The notes beneath the pieces were generated by a model. It was not told the origin of the DNA. It ran no database searches and worked only from the letters and a program-made list of their open reading frames with translations. From positions 1-64,000 of the forward strand of contig JAFECT010000004.1 of assembly GCA_018241995.1 (NCBI GenBank): DNA of 64,000 nt, written 5' to 3'. Shown here in pieces: positions 50,451 through 59,087 of this stretch. The position numbers and the translations under genes are program-made. Source of the stretch: Pseudomonadota bacterium (GTDB lineage Bacteria > Pseudomonadota > Alphaproteobacteria > Caulobacterales > Caulobacteraceae). Numbering within the stretch: position 1 is the first letter of the stretch; each line of letters starts with the position of its first letter.

Positions 50451-50873
50451 ATGAATCGGGTTGGGCGACACGGCTGGCAGCGGAGGGGCGCGCTTGCGCT
50501 CGCCTGCCTGGCCTTTGCGCTCAGGGCCCTGGTGGCGAGCGGCTACATGCTGGCGCCGCGGGGGCCGGGCGGCGCGCCGACCATCCAGATCTGCACCGCC
50601 CAGGGGATGATCGCCATCCCCGACCCCGCCGTATCGAAGGATGCCGCGCCCCGCCAGAGTTCGGGAAAGTCGGCGCCCGCCAAGTCCGACCCGCACCCTT
50701 GCCCCTATGCCGCCACGGCCGCGGCTCTGAGCGCGCCCAACGCCTTCGCGACGGCCGCGCCGTTCGCCATCGCCTCCGCCGACCGCCTGCCGGCAGCTGT
50801 CCCCGATCAGCGGCCGGGCCTGGGGCTGGCCGCCCCGCCGCCGCAACCGACCGGACCGCCCGCCATCGTCTGA
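50451..50873 (+). CDS. DUF2946 family protein
   Basis: The 140-residue product has a basic N-terminus, one hydrophobic segment (about 13-32; ALALACLAFALRALVASGYM) and a Pro/Ala-rich periplasmic part with Cys48 (IQICTAQG) and a HPCPYA motif near residue 85. The pattern RALVxSGYMLAP followed by a CTAQG segment is typical of DUF2946, a family often found beside TonB receptors and copper genes. It precedes the receptor gene by 66 bases and is probably co-transcribed. Its biochemical role is unknown; the two cysteine sites suggest metal or redox binding. Confidence 0.75.
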   Translation: MNRVGRHGWQRRGALALACLAFALRALVASGYMLAPRGPGGAPTIQICTAQGMIAIPDPAVSKDAAPRQSSGKSAPAKSDPHPCPYAATAAALSAPNAFATAAPFAIASADRLPAAVPDQRPGLGLAAPPPQPTGPPAIV

Positions 50874-50939
50874 CGCCGTCCTTCGCCGCCCGCGCGCCTT
50901 CCGCGTGGGGCCATGACCCGTCTCGACGATCGGAATTCC

Positions 50940-53270
50940 ATGTCTTCGCACCTACGCAGCGCCGTTTCGGCGCGCGCTCTTATCGCCGCCATAGCCCTGG
51001 CGCCGCTCCTTACGCCCACGTTCGCCCATGCCGGCGACGATGACCTGGACGGGCCTAACCAGGTCGCGCCGGTGGAGGTGCGCGCCATACGCTCCACCGC
51101 CGAGCAGGGTGAGCTGCCGCTCAAGACCGAGGCCGTCTCGGCCGAGCAGATCGCGCGCACCGTCAATGCGCTCAATGTCGAGGACGGGCTGAAGTACCTG
51201 CCCGACGTGGTGATCCGCAAACGTCATCCCGGCGACGTGCAGGCGCCCATCGCCACGCGGACTTCCGGCGTCGGCCAGAGCGCGCGCAGCCTCGTCTATG
51301 CCGACGATGTGCTGCTGTCGGCGTTGATCGGCAACAACAACAGCTTCGCCTCGCCGCGGTGGGGGATGGTGGCGCCGGAGGAGGTGCAGCGCATCGAGGT
51401 GCTCTACGGTCCCTTCGCGGCGCAGTATCCGGGCAATTCGGTGGGGGCGGTGGTGCAGATCACCACGCGCCTGCCGCAGCGCTTCGAGGCCACGGCCGGC
51501 GTCGAGGCGGCGAACCAGAGCTTCGACCTTTACGGCACGCACGAAGCCTTCGGGACCTGGCGCGCGGGCGCGACCATCGGCGACCGCAAAGGGGCCTTCG
51601 CGTGGTGGCTGTCGGCGTCACGGCTCGACACCCAGGGTCAGCCCTTGAGCTTTGTCACGGTCTCGCGCCCGGCGGCGACCAGCGGGGCGGGCGCGCCGAC
51701 GACGGGCGGCTTCCTCGACACCAACCGCACCAATGCCCCGATCCTGGTGCTGGGCGCGGGCGGGATGGAGCACCAGGTCCAGGACACGCTGAAGCTCAAG
51801 CTGGCCTGGGACCTGACCCCGGATGTGCGGGCCGTCTGGACCGGTGGGTATTTCGGCCATGCGGACGACGCGCGGGCCGAGAGCTATCTGCGCGACGCGG
51901 GCGGGGCGCCGGCCTATGCGGGCGCGCTGAACGTGCGCGGCTATGCGGTGAATGTGCCGGTCAGCGCCTTTGCCAACACCGTCTATCGCCTGGACGAAAG
52001 GCATTGGATGCAGAGCCTGAATGTCGGCTCGCACAGCGGCGGCGTGTTCGACTGGGAGGCGGTGGCCACGGCCTACGACTTCGCCACCGACCGGCAGCGC
52101 ACCCCGACGACCGCCTTGCCCGGCGGCTTTGCGGGCGGGGCGGGGACGATCAGCGTCCTGGACGGCACGGGCTGGACGACACTGGACCTGAAGGGGGCGT
52201 GGCGGCCGGCGGGCGAGCAGGGCGCACATGTGCTGAGCTTCGGCGGGCACATGGACCGGTTCGTGTTCTCCAATCCGAAGTACCTGACCAGCGACTGGAT
52301 CGGCGGCTCGACCGGCGCCCTGGCCAGCCTCGCCCAGGGCAAGACCCGGACCGACGCCCTGTGGGGCCAGGACGTGTGGCGGCTGACCGATACGCTGAAA
52401 CTGACCCTGGGCGCGCGCTGGGAGCGGTGGCGGGCCTATGACGGCTTCAACTTCTCGGCTGCGCCGGCGTTGTCGGCAGTCCAGCCGCAGCTGGAGCGGG
52501 ACGCGATATCGCCCAAGGCGTCCCTGGCCTGGGCGCCGGACGACGCGTGGCGGCTGACGGCGTCCTACGGCCGGGCCTACCGCTTCCCGACGGTGACGGA
52601 GCTCTATCAGGCCATCACCACGGGTCCGACCCTGACCGTGCCGAACCCGAACCTCAGGCCCGAGCGCGCCAATTCCTGGGAGCTATCCGCGGAGCGGCGT
52701 GACTCGAGCGGCCATGTGCGGGTCAGCCTGTTCCAGGAAGACCTGAAGGACGCCCTGATCTCGCAGAACGCGCCGCTGGTCCCAGGATCGCCGACCCTGT
52801 TCAGCTTCGTGCAGAACGTCGACCGGGTGCGCTCGCGCGGGGTCGAGGTGGTGGCCGAGCGGCGTGACGTGCTGGTTCCGGGCCTGGATCTTTCCGGCTA
52901 CGTCACCTTGCTGGACTCGCGCATCCTGGCCGACAGCGCCTTCGCCGCCGCGGTGGGCAAGCGCACGCCGCAGCTGCCGCGCTGGCGGGGCTCCCTGGTG
53001 GCGAGCTATCGCGCCGACGACCGGCTCGATCTGACCCTGGGCGCCCGCTACAGCGACCCGGTGTTCTCCACCCTGGACAACACCGACACCCACTCGACCA
53101 CCTGGCAGGGCTTTGACGGCTATTTCGTCGTCGACGTCCGCGCGCGCTACCGCCTGAGCAGCCGCTGGACCGCGGCGTTGGGCGCCGACAATCTGTTCGG
53201 GCGGAAGTACTTCCTGTTCCACCCGTTCCCGCAGCGCACGGTGCAGGCGGAGATCAAGTACGCGTGGTGA
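50940..53270 (+). CDS. TonB-dependent outer-membrane receptor
   Basis: Outer-membrane active transporter. The 776-residue product has a signal peptide (1-31, ending AHA), a plug domain (about 40-165; GLKYLPDVVIRKRH, RIEVLYGPFAAQYPGNSVGAVVQI) and a 22-strand barrel ending RTVQAEIKYAW with the C-terminal aromatic residue. ATG 50940 has GGAA five bases upstream; ATG 50913 is an alternative that adds nine residues. The ligand is not evident. The DUF2946 neighbour and the Met-rich protein hint at a metal, such as copper, rather than a siderophore or sugar. A palindromic element starts 7 bases after the stop. Confidence 0.9.
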   Translation: MSSHLRSAVSARALIAAIALAPLLTPTFAHAGDDDLDGPNQVAPVEVRAIRSTAEQGELPLKTEAVSAEQIARTVNALNVEDGLKYLPDVVIRKRHPGDVQAPIATRTSGVGQSARSLVYADDVLLSALIGNNNSFASPRWGMVAPEEVQRIEVLYGPFAAQYPGNSVGAVVQITTRLPQRFEATAGVEAANQSFDLYGTHEAFGTWRAGATIGDRKGAFAWWLSASRLDTQGQPLSFVTVSRPAATSGAGAPTTGGFLDTNRTNAPILVLGAGGMEHQVQDTLKLKLAWDLTPDVRAVWTGGYFGHADDARAESYLRDAGGAPAYAGALNVRGYAVNVPVSAFANTVYRLDERHWMQSLNVGSHSGGVFDWEAVATAYDFATDRQRTPTTALPGGFAGGAGTISVLDGTGWTTLDLKGAWRPAGEQGAHVLSFGGHMDRFVFSNPKYLTSDWIGGSTGALASLAQGKTRTDALWGQDVWRLTDTLKLTLGARWERWRAYDGFNFSAAPALSAVQPQLERDAISPKASLAWAPDDAWRLTASYGRAYRFPTVTELYQAITTGPTLTVPNPNLRPERANSWELSAERRDSSGHVRVSLFQEDLKDALISQNAPLVPGSPTLFSFVQNVDRVRSRGVEVVAERRDVLVPGLDLSGYVTLLDSRILADSAFAAAVGKRTPQLPRWRGSLVASYRADDRLDLTLGARYSDPVFSTLDNTDTHSTTWQGFDGYFVVDVRARYRLSSRWTAALGADNLFGRKYFLFHPFPQRTVQAEIKYAW

Positions 53271-53277
53271 GCGCGCG

Positions 53278-53430
53278 CCTCCCCCGAAAAGCGGCAGCGT
53301 TCGGGGGAGGGGGACCACGAAGTGGTGGAGGGGGCGCGCCAAGCCCGCCGCCATTTCAACCCTTCAAGCACCCGCACGCCCTCTCCACCACGCTACGCGC
53401 GGTCCCCCTCTCCCGCCGGCGGGAGAGGTG
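53278..53430. repeat. Compound palindromic element, copy C (after TonB receptor)
   Basis: Arms 53278-53336 and 53377-53430 in inverted orientation, each with a CCTCCC/GGGAGG-type hairpin, a GGGGACC linker and a GGTGGAG tail. The 40-base centre (AAGCCCGCC-x-CCA, then TTCAAC) is also present in copy D, so C and D derive from one element. It fills the whole gap between the convergent receptor and synthetase genes. Confidence 0.85.
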
Positions 53431-53436
53431 TAGGGC

Positions 53437-54993
53437 TCAGGCCGCCGCCTGGGTCGCGGCCATCTTCTGGATCGCGACATAGTCGGTCTTGCCGGTGCCG
53501 AGCACAGGCACTTCGGGCAGCTTCACGATCTTCTTGGGCACCGCCAGCTCAGGCGCACCGTGGCTCCTGGCCCAGGCGGCCATGGCGGCGACGTCGGCGT
53601 CCCTGCGGTCGGTGAAGAGGATCAGGCGCTCGCCCTTCTTGGCGTCGGGGATCGAGACCACAGCGTGGCGGCTCTCGGGCCAGACGGCCTCGGCGATGTT
53701 CTCGACCGCGGTCAGGGAGACCATCTCGCCGCCGATCTTGGCGAAGCGCTTCACCCGGCCCAGGATCTTCACGCAGCCGTTCTCGTCGAACTCGACCACA
53801 TCGCCGGTGTCGTGCCAGCCGTCGGCGGGCGGCTCGATCTCGCCTGAGCCGTCTTCCCTGAGATAGCCGGCCATGACGTTGGGGCCGCGCACGAACAGGC
53901 GCCCGCCGACGTTGATGCCTTCGACCTTGTCGAGGCGCGTCTCCATGCCGGGCAGCATCTTGCCGACGGTGCCGGGGTGGTTGTCGTGGGGCTGGTTCAC
54001 GGCGATGACCGGAGCGGCCTCGGTGGCGCCATAGCCCTCAAGCACCGGCACGCCTTTGTACTCGCGCGCGAACAGCTCGACCGTCTCGGCCCGCACCTTC
54101 TCGGCGCCGCAGACCACGAACTCCAGCGAATCGAAGTCGCCCGGCTCGGCCACGCGGGCGTACTGGTTCACGAAGGTGTCGGTGGCCAGGAGGATCGAGG
54201 CCTTGGCCTCGCGGATCAGGGGCGGGATCTGCTTGGTGTGCAGGGGCGACGGATACATGAACGACTTCATGCCCGTCAGCAGCGGCAGGAGGATGCCGCC
54301 GGTCACGCCGAAGCTGTGGAAGGTGGGCAGGGGGTTGAACAGCACCCAGTTCGGATCGAGGTCGATGTGGGCGGCGACCTGCTCGACATTGGCGACCAGG
54401 TTGCGCTGGGTCAGGACCACGCCCTTGGGCGCGCCGAAACTGCCGGAGGTGAACAGCACCACCCCGACATCGTCGGGCGAGGCCTCGACGCGGAAGCGCT
54501 TGGGAAACAGGCCCGCGGCCAGGCCGAACAGCTTGTCCTCCGTGCCGACCGAGGCGCGCAGGTCGTCGAGCCAGATGATCTCGGCCAGGGATTCGAGGGT
54601 GTCGACCACGTCCTCGAGCCGCGCATTCTCGATGAAGCGGCGCGCGGTGACGATGCGTTTGACGCCCGCGGCCTTGCAGGCGGTACGCAGGTTCCGGAGC
54701 CCAGAGGTGAAGTTCAGCATCACCGGCACGCGGCCGAAGGCGTGCAGGCCGTAGAAGGTCACCACCACCCCCATGCTGGAGGGCAGGAGCACGCCGATGC
54801 GCTCCTTGGGGTCGGTCAGGCGCGCGATCTTGCGGCCGAGCACGAAGGCGGCCCGCACCAGGCCGGTATAGGTCAGGGGTTTGCGGTCCTGGTCTTCCAG
54901 GACCTCCTTGTTGCCGCCGTACCGCGCGCGCGCCTTCAAGAGCGCGTCGAAGATCGGTGTTTCCCCCGCCCGTGCGTCATAGGCACGTGGCAT
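53437..54993 (-). CDS. AMP-binding acyl-CoA/acyl-ACP synthetase
   Basis: Adenylate-forming enzyme that activates fatty acids to a thioester. The 518-residue product has the phosphate loop LFTSGSFGAPKGVVLT (near residues 180-195), the adenine-site EGYGATEAAPV, and the hinge plus C-terminal lid GRVKRFAKIGGEMVS with the catalytic Lys close to the C-terminus (GTGKTDY). The overall form resembles the synthetase half of Aas (2-acyl-glycerophosphoethanolamine recycling), so a lipid-recycling role is possible. It is tail-to-tail with the TonB receptor gene. Confidence 0.88.
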   Translation of the reverse strand: MPRAYDARAGETPIFDALLKARARYGGNKEVLEDQDRKPLTYTGLVRAAFVLGRKIARLTDPKERIGVLLPSSMGVVVTFYGLHAFGRVPVMLNFTSGLRNLRTACKAAGVKRIVTARRFIENARLEDVVDTLESLAEIIWLDDLRASVGTEDKLFGLAAGLFPKRFRVEASPDDVGVVLFTSGSFGAPKGVVLTQRNLVANVEQVAAHIDLDPNWVLFNPLPTFHSFGVTGGILLPLLTGMKSFMYPSPLHTKQIPPLIREAKASILLATDTFVNQYARVAEPGDFDSLEFVVCGAEKVRAETVELFAREYKGVPVLEGYGATEAAPVIAVNQPHDNHPGTVGKMLPGMETRLDKVEGINVGGRLFVRGPNVMAGYLREDGSGEIEPPADGWHDTGDVVEFDENGCVKILGRVKRFAKIGGEMVSLTAVENIAEAVWPESRHAVVSIPDAKKGERLILFTDRRDADVAAMAAWARSHGAPELAVPKKIVKLPEVPVLGTGKTDYVAIQKMAATQAAA

Positions 54994-55079
54994 GATGGCG
55001 CGTCGCCTCCTCGAGGACCCTTTGGGTCTTTTCTTTGAGCCCGGAAGCTAGCCGTTCGCGCGTGCGGTGAAAAGATCGG

Positions 55080-56078
55080 TTACGCGCCGTGAGGCGGGGC
55101 GGCGTGTTGCGCGGCGATCGCGTCCTCGACAAAGCCGGTGAAGGCCTTGAGCCAGGCGTTGCGGGGCCCGTCGGCGCCGAGGGGGGGCGGCTGGTCGCCG
55201 GCCTCGACAGCGGCCTGGGCGCAGTGGGGCAGGGCCTTGCAGGCGGCCTCGGCGCGCGGGTCCCGCCGATCGTTGACCAGCAGCACAGGCGCGGTGACGG
55301 CCTTCAGGCGCGTGGCGTCGGTGACGGCTGAGGCGGCGTTGGCCTGGGCGAGGAACCAACTCCACGGGCGCTTTCCCGGCCTGAGATCGGGATTGGCCAC
55401 GCGCCAGGCGTCGGCCAGGGTGGCGCGGCCGGTGATGTCCCAGGTCGGGCGGAGCCAGGCCTTCTCGCCGCCCGGGGTCGAGGCGCCCTGGCCGTTGCGC
55501 ACGGCGTCGGCGGCCTGGCCGGCCAGGGGCTCGGACAGCTTGGGCGTCCACAGCACGACGCCTGAGACGGGCAGGGGGCCGCGCTCCACCGCGCTCAGGA
55601 TCGGCAGGACGGCGGAACGGCCGCCGGCCAGGATCACGGTGTCGCCGGTCTGCGGACGGACGAGGCCCAGCACCGTGGAGCGCACGGCCTCCGCGCCGGC
55701 GTCGGGCGTGGGCGCCGGATCGAGGATCCAGACCGTGTAGCCCTTGGCCAGCAGATCGCGTGCGGTCTCGAAATAGACCTCGGCGTTCTCCTCGACGCTG
55801 GCGACGATCACCACGGTCGCGCGGGGCCCGACGGGCGGGGCGGCGACGCCATAGCGGACCGGCGCATAGCCCGGCAGGCCCAGCCAGGTCGCGGTCCAGC
55901 CGTCCGGCGCATAGAAGCGCGGCGACAGGGACGGCGGCGTGCGCATCTCAGCCGACTTGGCCGGCGCGGGCTTGTGGCAGGCGGCCAGCACCACAGCGCC
56001 CACGGCCAGGGCCAGCGCGGCCCAGACCAGGGGCTGCGTGCGGGAGGCTGTGGCGGAAAGGTGCGCAGGCGGGCTCAA
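55080..56078 (-). CDS. Alpha/beta-hydrolase-like lipoprotein, possibly inactive
   Basis: The 332-residue product has a lipoprotein signal (LALAVGAVVLAAC, candidate Cys near 33) and a body that follows the lysophospholipase (Hydrolase_4) layout: ENAEVYFETARDLLAKGYTVWILD, a nucleophile-elbow-like LAGGRSAVLP and LLVNDRRDPRAE near the acid strand. At the place where the family carries its catalytic His, the sequence reads VEAGDQPPP, so the triad seems broken. The start is TTG 56078, one base after the Sel1 gene stop, and is needed to include the signal; coupling to the Sel1 gene is likely. Confidence 0.65.
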   Translation of the reverse strand: MSPPAHLSATASRTQPLVWAALALAVGAVVLAACHKPAPAKSAEMRTPPSLSPRFYAPDGWTATWLGLPGYAPVRYGVAAPPVGPRATVVIVASVEENAEVYFETARDLLAKGYTVWILDPAPTPDAGAEAVRSTVLGLVRPQTGDTVILAGGRSAVLPILSAVERGPLPVSGVVLWTPKLSEPLAGQAADAVRNGQGASTPGGEKAWLRPTWDITGRATLADAWRVANPDLRPGKRPWSWFLAQANAASAVTDATRLKAVTAPVLLVNDRRDPRAEAACKALPHCAQAAVEAGDQPPPLGADGPRNAWLKAFTGFVEDAIAAQHAAPPHGA

Positions 56079-56079
56079 G

Positions 56080-57684
56080 CTAGGGCTTCGCCTCCAGGCG
56101 GGCGAGGGCGGATTTGCCGAAGTCGTCGCCCTGGTCGGCGGCCTCGCGATAGAGCGCCTTGGCCTGTTCGAGGTCCTTGGGCAGACCGCCTTCGCCGGCT
56201 TCGTACATCGACCCCAGCCAGGCCTGGCCGAAGCTGTCGCCGCGCTCGGCCGAACGGCGGAACAGGGAGACCGCCACGACCGCATCCTTCGGCAGGCCGC
56301 CTTCGCCGTGGTAGTACATGGCGCCCAGGGTCGCCATCGCCTGGGCCTGGCCCTGGATGGCGGCCAGGCGGTAGAGGCGCGCCGCCTCCTGCGGGTTCTT
56401 CGTCAGGCCCGCGTCGCCCTCGTAGTAGAAGATGCCGAGGTCGGTCTGGCCGGTGGGATCGCCCCCGGCCGCGGCCTGGCGGAACAGGCGCAGGGCTTCG
56501 GCCGGGTTCTTGGCGAGGGGCGCGGTCCCGTCGCGGTAGAGTTCGCCGAGCGCCGCCTGGGCCGCAGGCACGCCCTGCTTCGCCGCCTCGCGGTAGAGGT
56601 CGACGGCCTTCAGCGGATCCTTGGCCAGCCCGCCTTCGCCGTACATGTAGCTGACGCCGAGGTTATAGGCGCCGTTGCCGTCGCCGCGGTCCGCCGCGCG
56701 CTTGAACAGCGCCAGCATCTCGTTCTCGTCGCGGGCCAGGCCGCCGCGCGCATTGGCGATCATCGAGCCCAGGCCGACCTCGGCGCGGCTGTCGCCCCGG
56801 TCGGCGCCCTGACGGTAGAGCGAGGCGGCGAGGCGTTCGTCCTTGGCGTAGCCGCCCAGGCCGTATTCGTAGATGGCGGCCAGGATCACCTGGGCGCGAC
56901 CGTCGCCGGCCTGGGCCAGGGCCTCGACGCCCTTGGCGGGCGCCTGGTCGACGACGCGGGCGGCCAGGGCGCGGCGCGGGGCCGTGCGCCACTCCTGATC
57001 GGTGATGGCGGTGAGCGCGGTCTTGGCCGCGGCGCGCGGGTCGCCGGGGGCGTAGGTCTTGGCCGGTTCGGCCAGCACGTCGCCGGGCGCGCCTTCGCCG
57101 ACCTGGGCGCTGCGGTCAGTGTCGGCCGGCGCGGAGGCCATCGGGGCATCGGGCGCCGGCGCGGCTTCAGGGGCAGGGGCCGGGGCGGGAGCAGGCGCGT
57201 CGGCGGGCGCGGCTGACTGTTCGGTCATGCCCTGGCAGGCGAAGCTGGCCTCCCGCTCGGCCAGGGAGCCTTCGGGATCGGGCGACCAGTCGCCTTCGCC
57301 GCGCTGGCCGACCTGCACCTGCCCCTGCGGATCGCGGAAGAAGGCGGTGGAAAGGGGCCGCGAGCGGTGGCCCTGGCAGTCGAAGGCCTTGGTCACGACC
57401 ACGCTGCCGAACACCATGGGGCCGGAGCGCATGGGGCGCATGCCGACCACCTTGAACTGCAGGATGACCGTGCCGGGCTCGCCGGCGTTCTGGGCCTGGG
57501 TGGAGGTGAACAGCAGCTGGTCGCCCTGGAAGTCGACCAGGTTCCAGCGATCGTCGGGCGGCAGGTACTGCTGGGCCCACGCCTGGGCCTGGTCCATGCT
57601 CTGGAAGCCGGTGGATTGCGCCGAAGCGGCCCCCGCCGACAGGGCGAGCGCCACCGCCGCCGCAGCAATTGCAGACCTGACCAT
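56080..57684 (-). CDS. Secreted Sel1-like repeat protein
   Basis: The 534-residue product has a signal peptide (1-22), an N-terminal domain of unknown type (about 25-150, two cysteines), an Ala/Pro/Asp-rich linker (about 155-200) and seven full plus one partial 37-residue Sel1 repeats from about residue 260 to the end (landmarks GD-x-x-A/G, LG-x-Y, GGL-x-KD, A-x-x-LYR-x-AA). Sel1 arrays bind other proteins and are common in envelope stress and secretion systems. ATG 57684 has GGAGG upstream. It is divergent from lipA and followed directly by the hydrolase-like lipoprotein. Confidence 0.88.
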   Translation of the reverse strand: MVRSAIAAAAVALALSAGAASAQSTGFQSMDQAQAWAQQYLPPDDRWNLVDFQGDQLLFTSTQAQNAGEPGTVILQFKVVGMRPMRSGPMVFGSVVVTKAFDCQGHRSRPLSTAFFRDPQGQVQVGQRGEGDWSPDPEGSLAEREASFACQGMTEQSAAPADAPAPAPAPAPEAAPAPDAPMASAPADTDRSAQVGEGAPGDVLAEPAKTYAPGDPRAAAKTALTAITDQEWRTAPRRALAARVVDQAPAKGVEALAQAGDGRAQVILAAIYEYGLGGYAKDERLAASLYRQGADRGDSRAEVGLGSMIANARGGLARDENEMLALFKRAADRGDGNGAYNLGVSYMYGEGGLAKDPLKAVDLYREAAKQGVPAAQAALGELYRDGTAPLAKNPAEALRLFRQAAAGGDPTGQTDLGIFYYEGDAGLTKNPQEAARLYRLAAIQGQAQAMATLGAMYYHGEGGLPKDAVVAVSLFRRSAERGDSFGQAWLGSMYEAGEGGLPKDLEQAKALYREAADQGDDFGKSALARLEAKP

Positions 57685-57849
57685 TACGCGTCCTCCCGAC
57701 TTACTGCTTGAGACCTTCGCCCAAACCGAAGCGGGAGACAATTCACAGGCTGGTTGACGGGCAATGGGCCGCGACCTCCGCTCGCCTTGATATGCGGCTC
57801 CGAAAAGACGACATATCGCGCGCAGATCAGAGGCTTGACGGTTCAGTAC

Positions 57850-58818
57850 ATGGTCACGGTCATCGACACGGTCGCCGCGCGCGCCCAGCAGCGCGAGCTG
57901 CGGCACCCGGAGAAGCAGGCGCGGCCGGATACGCCGGTGCTGCGCAAGCCGGACTGGCTGCGGGTCAAGGCGCCGGGCTCGGGCCAGTACCTCGAGACCA
58001 AGAAGATCGTGCACGACAAAGGCCTGCACACGGTCTGCGAAGAGGCCGCCTGTCCGAACATCGGCGAGTGCTGGAGCCAGAAGCACGCCACCCTGATGAT
58101 CATGGGCGACACCTGCACGCGGGCCTGCGCCTTCTGCAACGTCAAGACCGGCCTGCCCGCTGCGCTCGACCCCGATGAGCCGGTCAAGGTCGGCCGGGCG
58201 GTGGCGGAGATGGGCCTGAACCACGTGGTCATCACCTCGGTCGACCGCGACGACCTGGCCGACGGCGGCGGCGCCCACTTCGCCGAGGTGGTGCGCCAGA
58301 TCCGGCTGCAGGCGCCGGGGACCACCATCGAGATTCTGACGCCGGACTTCCTGCGCAAGGACGGGGCGGCGGAGGTGGTCATCGACGCCAAGCCCGACGT
58401 GTTCAACCACAACCTGGAAACCGTGCCGCGGCTCTATCTGAAGATCCGGCCGGGCGCGCGCTACTTCCACTCGCTTCGCCTGCTGCAGCAGGTCAAGGAG
58501 CGCGATCCCTCCCAGTTCACCAAGTCCGGCATCATGGTGGGCCTGGGCGAGACCAAGGAGGAGGTGATGCAGGTGATGGACGACATGCGCTCGGCCGGCG
58601 TCGACTTTATCACCATCGGCCAGTACCTGCAGCCGACCCGCAAGCACGCCGCCATCGACCGCTTCGTCACGCCGGAAGAGTTCAAGGCCTACGAATCCAT
58701 CGCCCGGGCCAAGGGCTTCCTGATGGTGTCGTCCAGCCCGCTGACCCGCTCCTCGCACCACGCCGGCGAGGACTTCGCGCGCCTGAGGGCCGCGCGAGAG
58801 GCGAAGCTGGGGCGGTGA
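57850..58818 (+). CDS. lipA: Lipoyl synthase
   Basis: Radical SAM enzyme inserting two sulfurs into octanoyl groups on lipoyl domains, such as those of PdhB and PdhC in this window. The 322-residue product has the auxiliary cluster ligands C63, C68, C74 ([12 protein letters not shown]), the SAM cluster C89, C93, C96 (CTRACAFC) and the C-terminal [10 protein letters not shown], whose Ser ligates the auxiliary cluster. ATG 57850 gives the family N-terminus. A palindromic element follows 19 bases after the stop. Confidence 0.98.
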   Translation: MVTVIDTVAARAQQRELRHPEKQARPDTPVLRKPDWLRVKAPGSGQYLETKKIVHDKGLHTVCEEAACPNIGECWSQKHATLMIMGDTCTRACAFCNVKTGLPAALDPDEPVKVGRAVAEMGLNHVVITSVDRDDLADGGGAHFAEVVRQIRLQAPGTTIEILTPDFLRKDGAAEVVIDAKPDVFNHNLETVPRLYLKIRPGARYFHSLRLLQQVKERDPSQFTKSGIMVGLGETKEEVMQVMDDMRSAGVDFITIGQYLQPTRKHAAIDRFVTPEEFKAYESIARAKGFLMVSSSPLTRSSHHAGEDFARLRAAREAKLGR

Positions 58819-58837
58819 TGGAACGCCGTGCCGATTT

Positions 58838-59077
58838 CTCCTCCCTCGCCTGCGAGGGAGGGGGACCGCGAAGCGGTGGGGGGTGCGCGTGAAGCCCGCC
58901 ACCAGTTCAACTGCGAACCTTCACCGCCAGCCCAGTCGCGCACCCTCCACCACGCTACGGCCCAGCCTTGGCCGCGGGCCAAGGCGTTCGGCGCGAGGAT
59001 CGAGAAATCGTTCTCGATCCTATGCCGGCTTTAGCCGGCCGCTTCTCACCCCCCTCCCTCGTGGGACGAGGGAGGAG
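58838..59077. repeat. Compound palindromic element, copy D (after lipA), with an insert
   Basis: The left arm (58838-58886) matches copy B closely (CTCCTCCCTCGC and a GGTGG-rich tail). The centre shares AAGCCCGCC and TTCAAC with copy C. The right arm begins at about 58939 (GCGCACCCTCCACCACG), is interrupted near 58963 by about 88 bases of stacked hairpins, and resumes at about 59051 with CCTCCCTCG and GACGAGGGAGGAG. No gene is seen in the 269-base gap. Confidence 0.8.
58965..59039. repeat. Three consecutive perfect hairpins inside copy D
   Basis: Hairpin 1 at 58965-58985 (9-bp stem GCCTTGGCC, 3-base loop), hairpin 2 at 58996-59021 (11-bp stem AGGATCGAGAA, 4-base loop) and hairpin 3 at 59024-59039 (6-bp stem GCCGGC, TTTA loop). 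Copies B and C lack this block, so it appears to be a separate element nested in the right arm. Confidence 0.8.
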
Positions 59078-59087
59078 TAGTTCCGCC

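Noticed and set aside
58965-59039. Stacked hairpins as a CRISPR array
   Set aside because: The three palindromes differ in sequence and length, there are no regular spacers, and no cas genes lie in the window.
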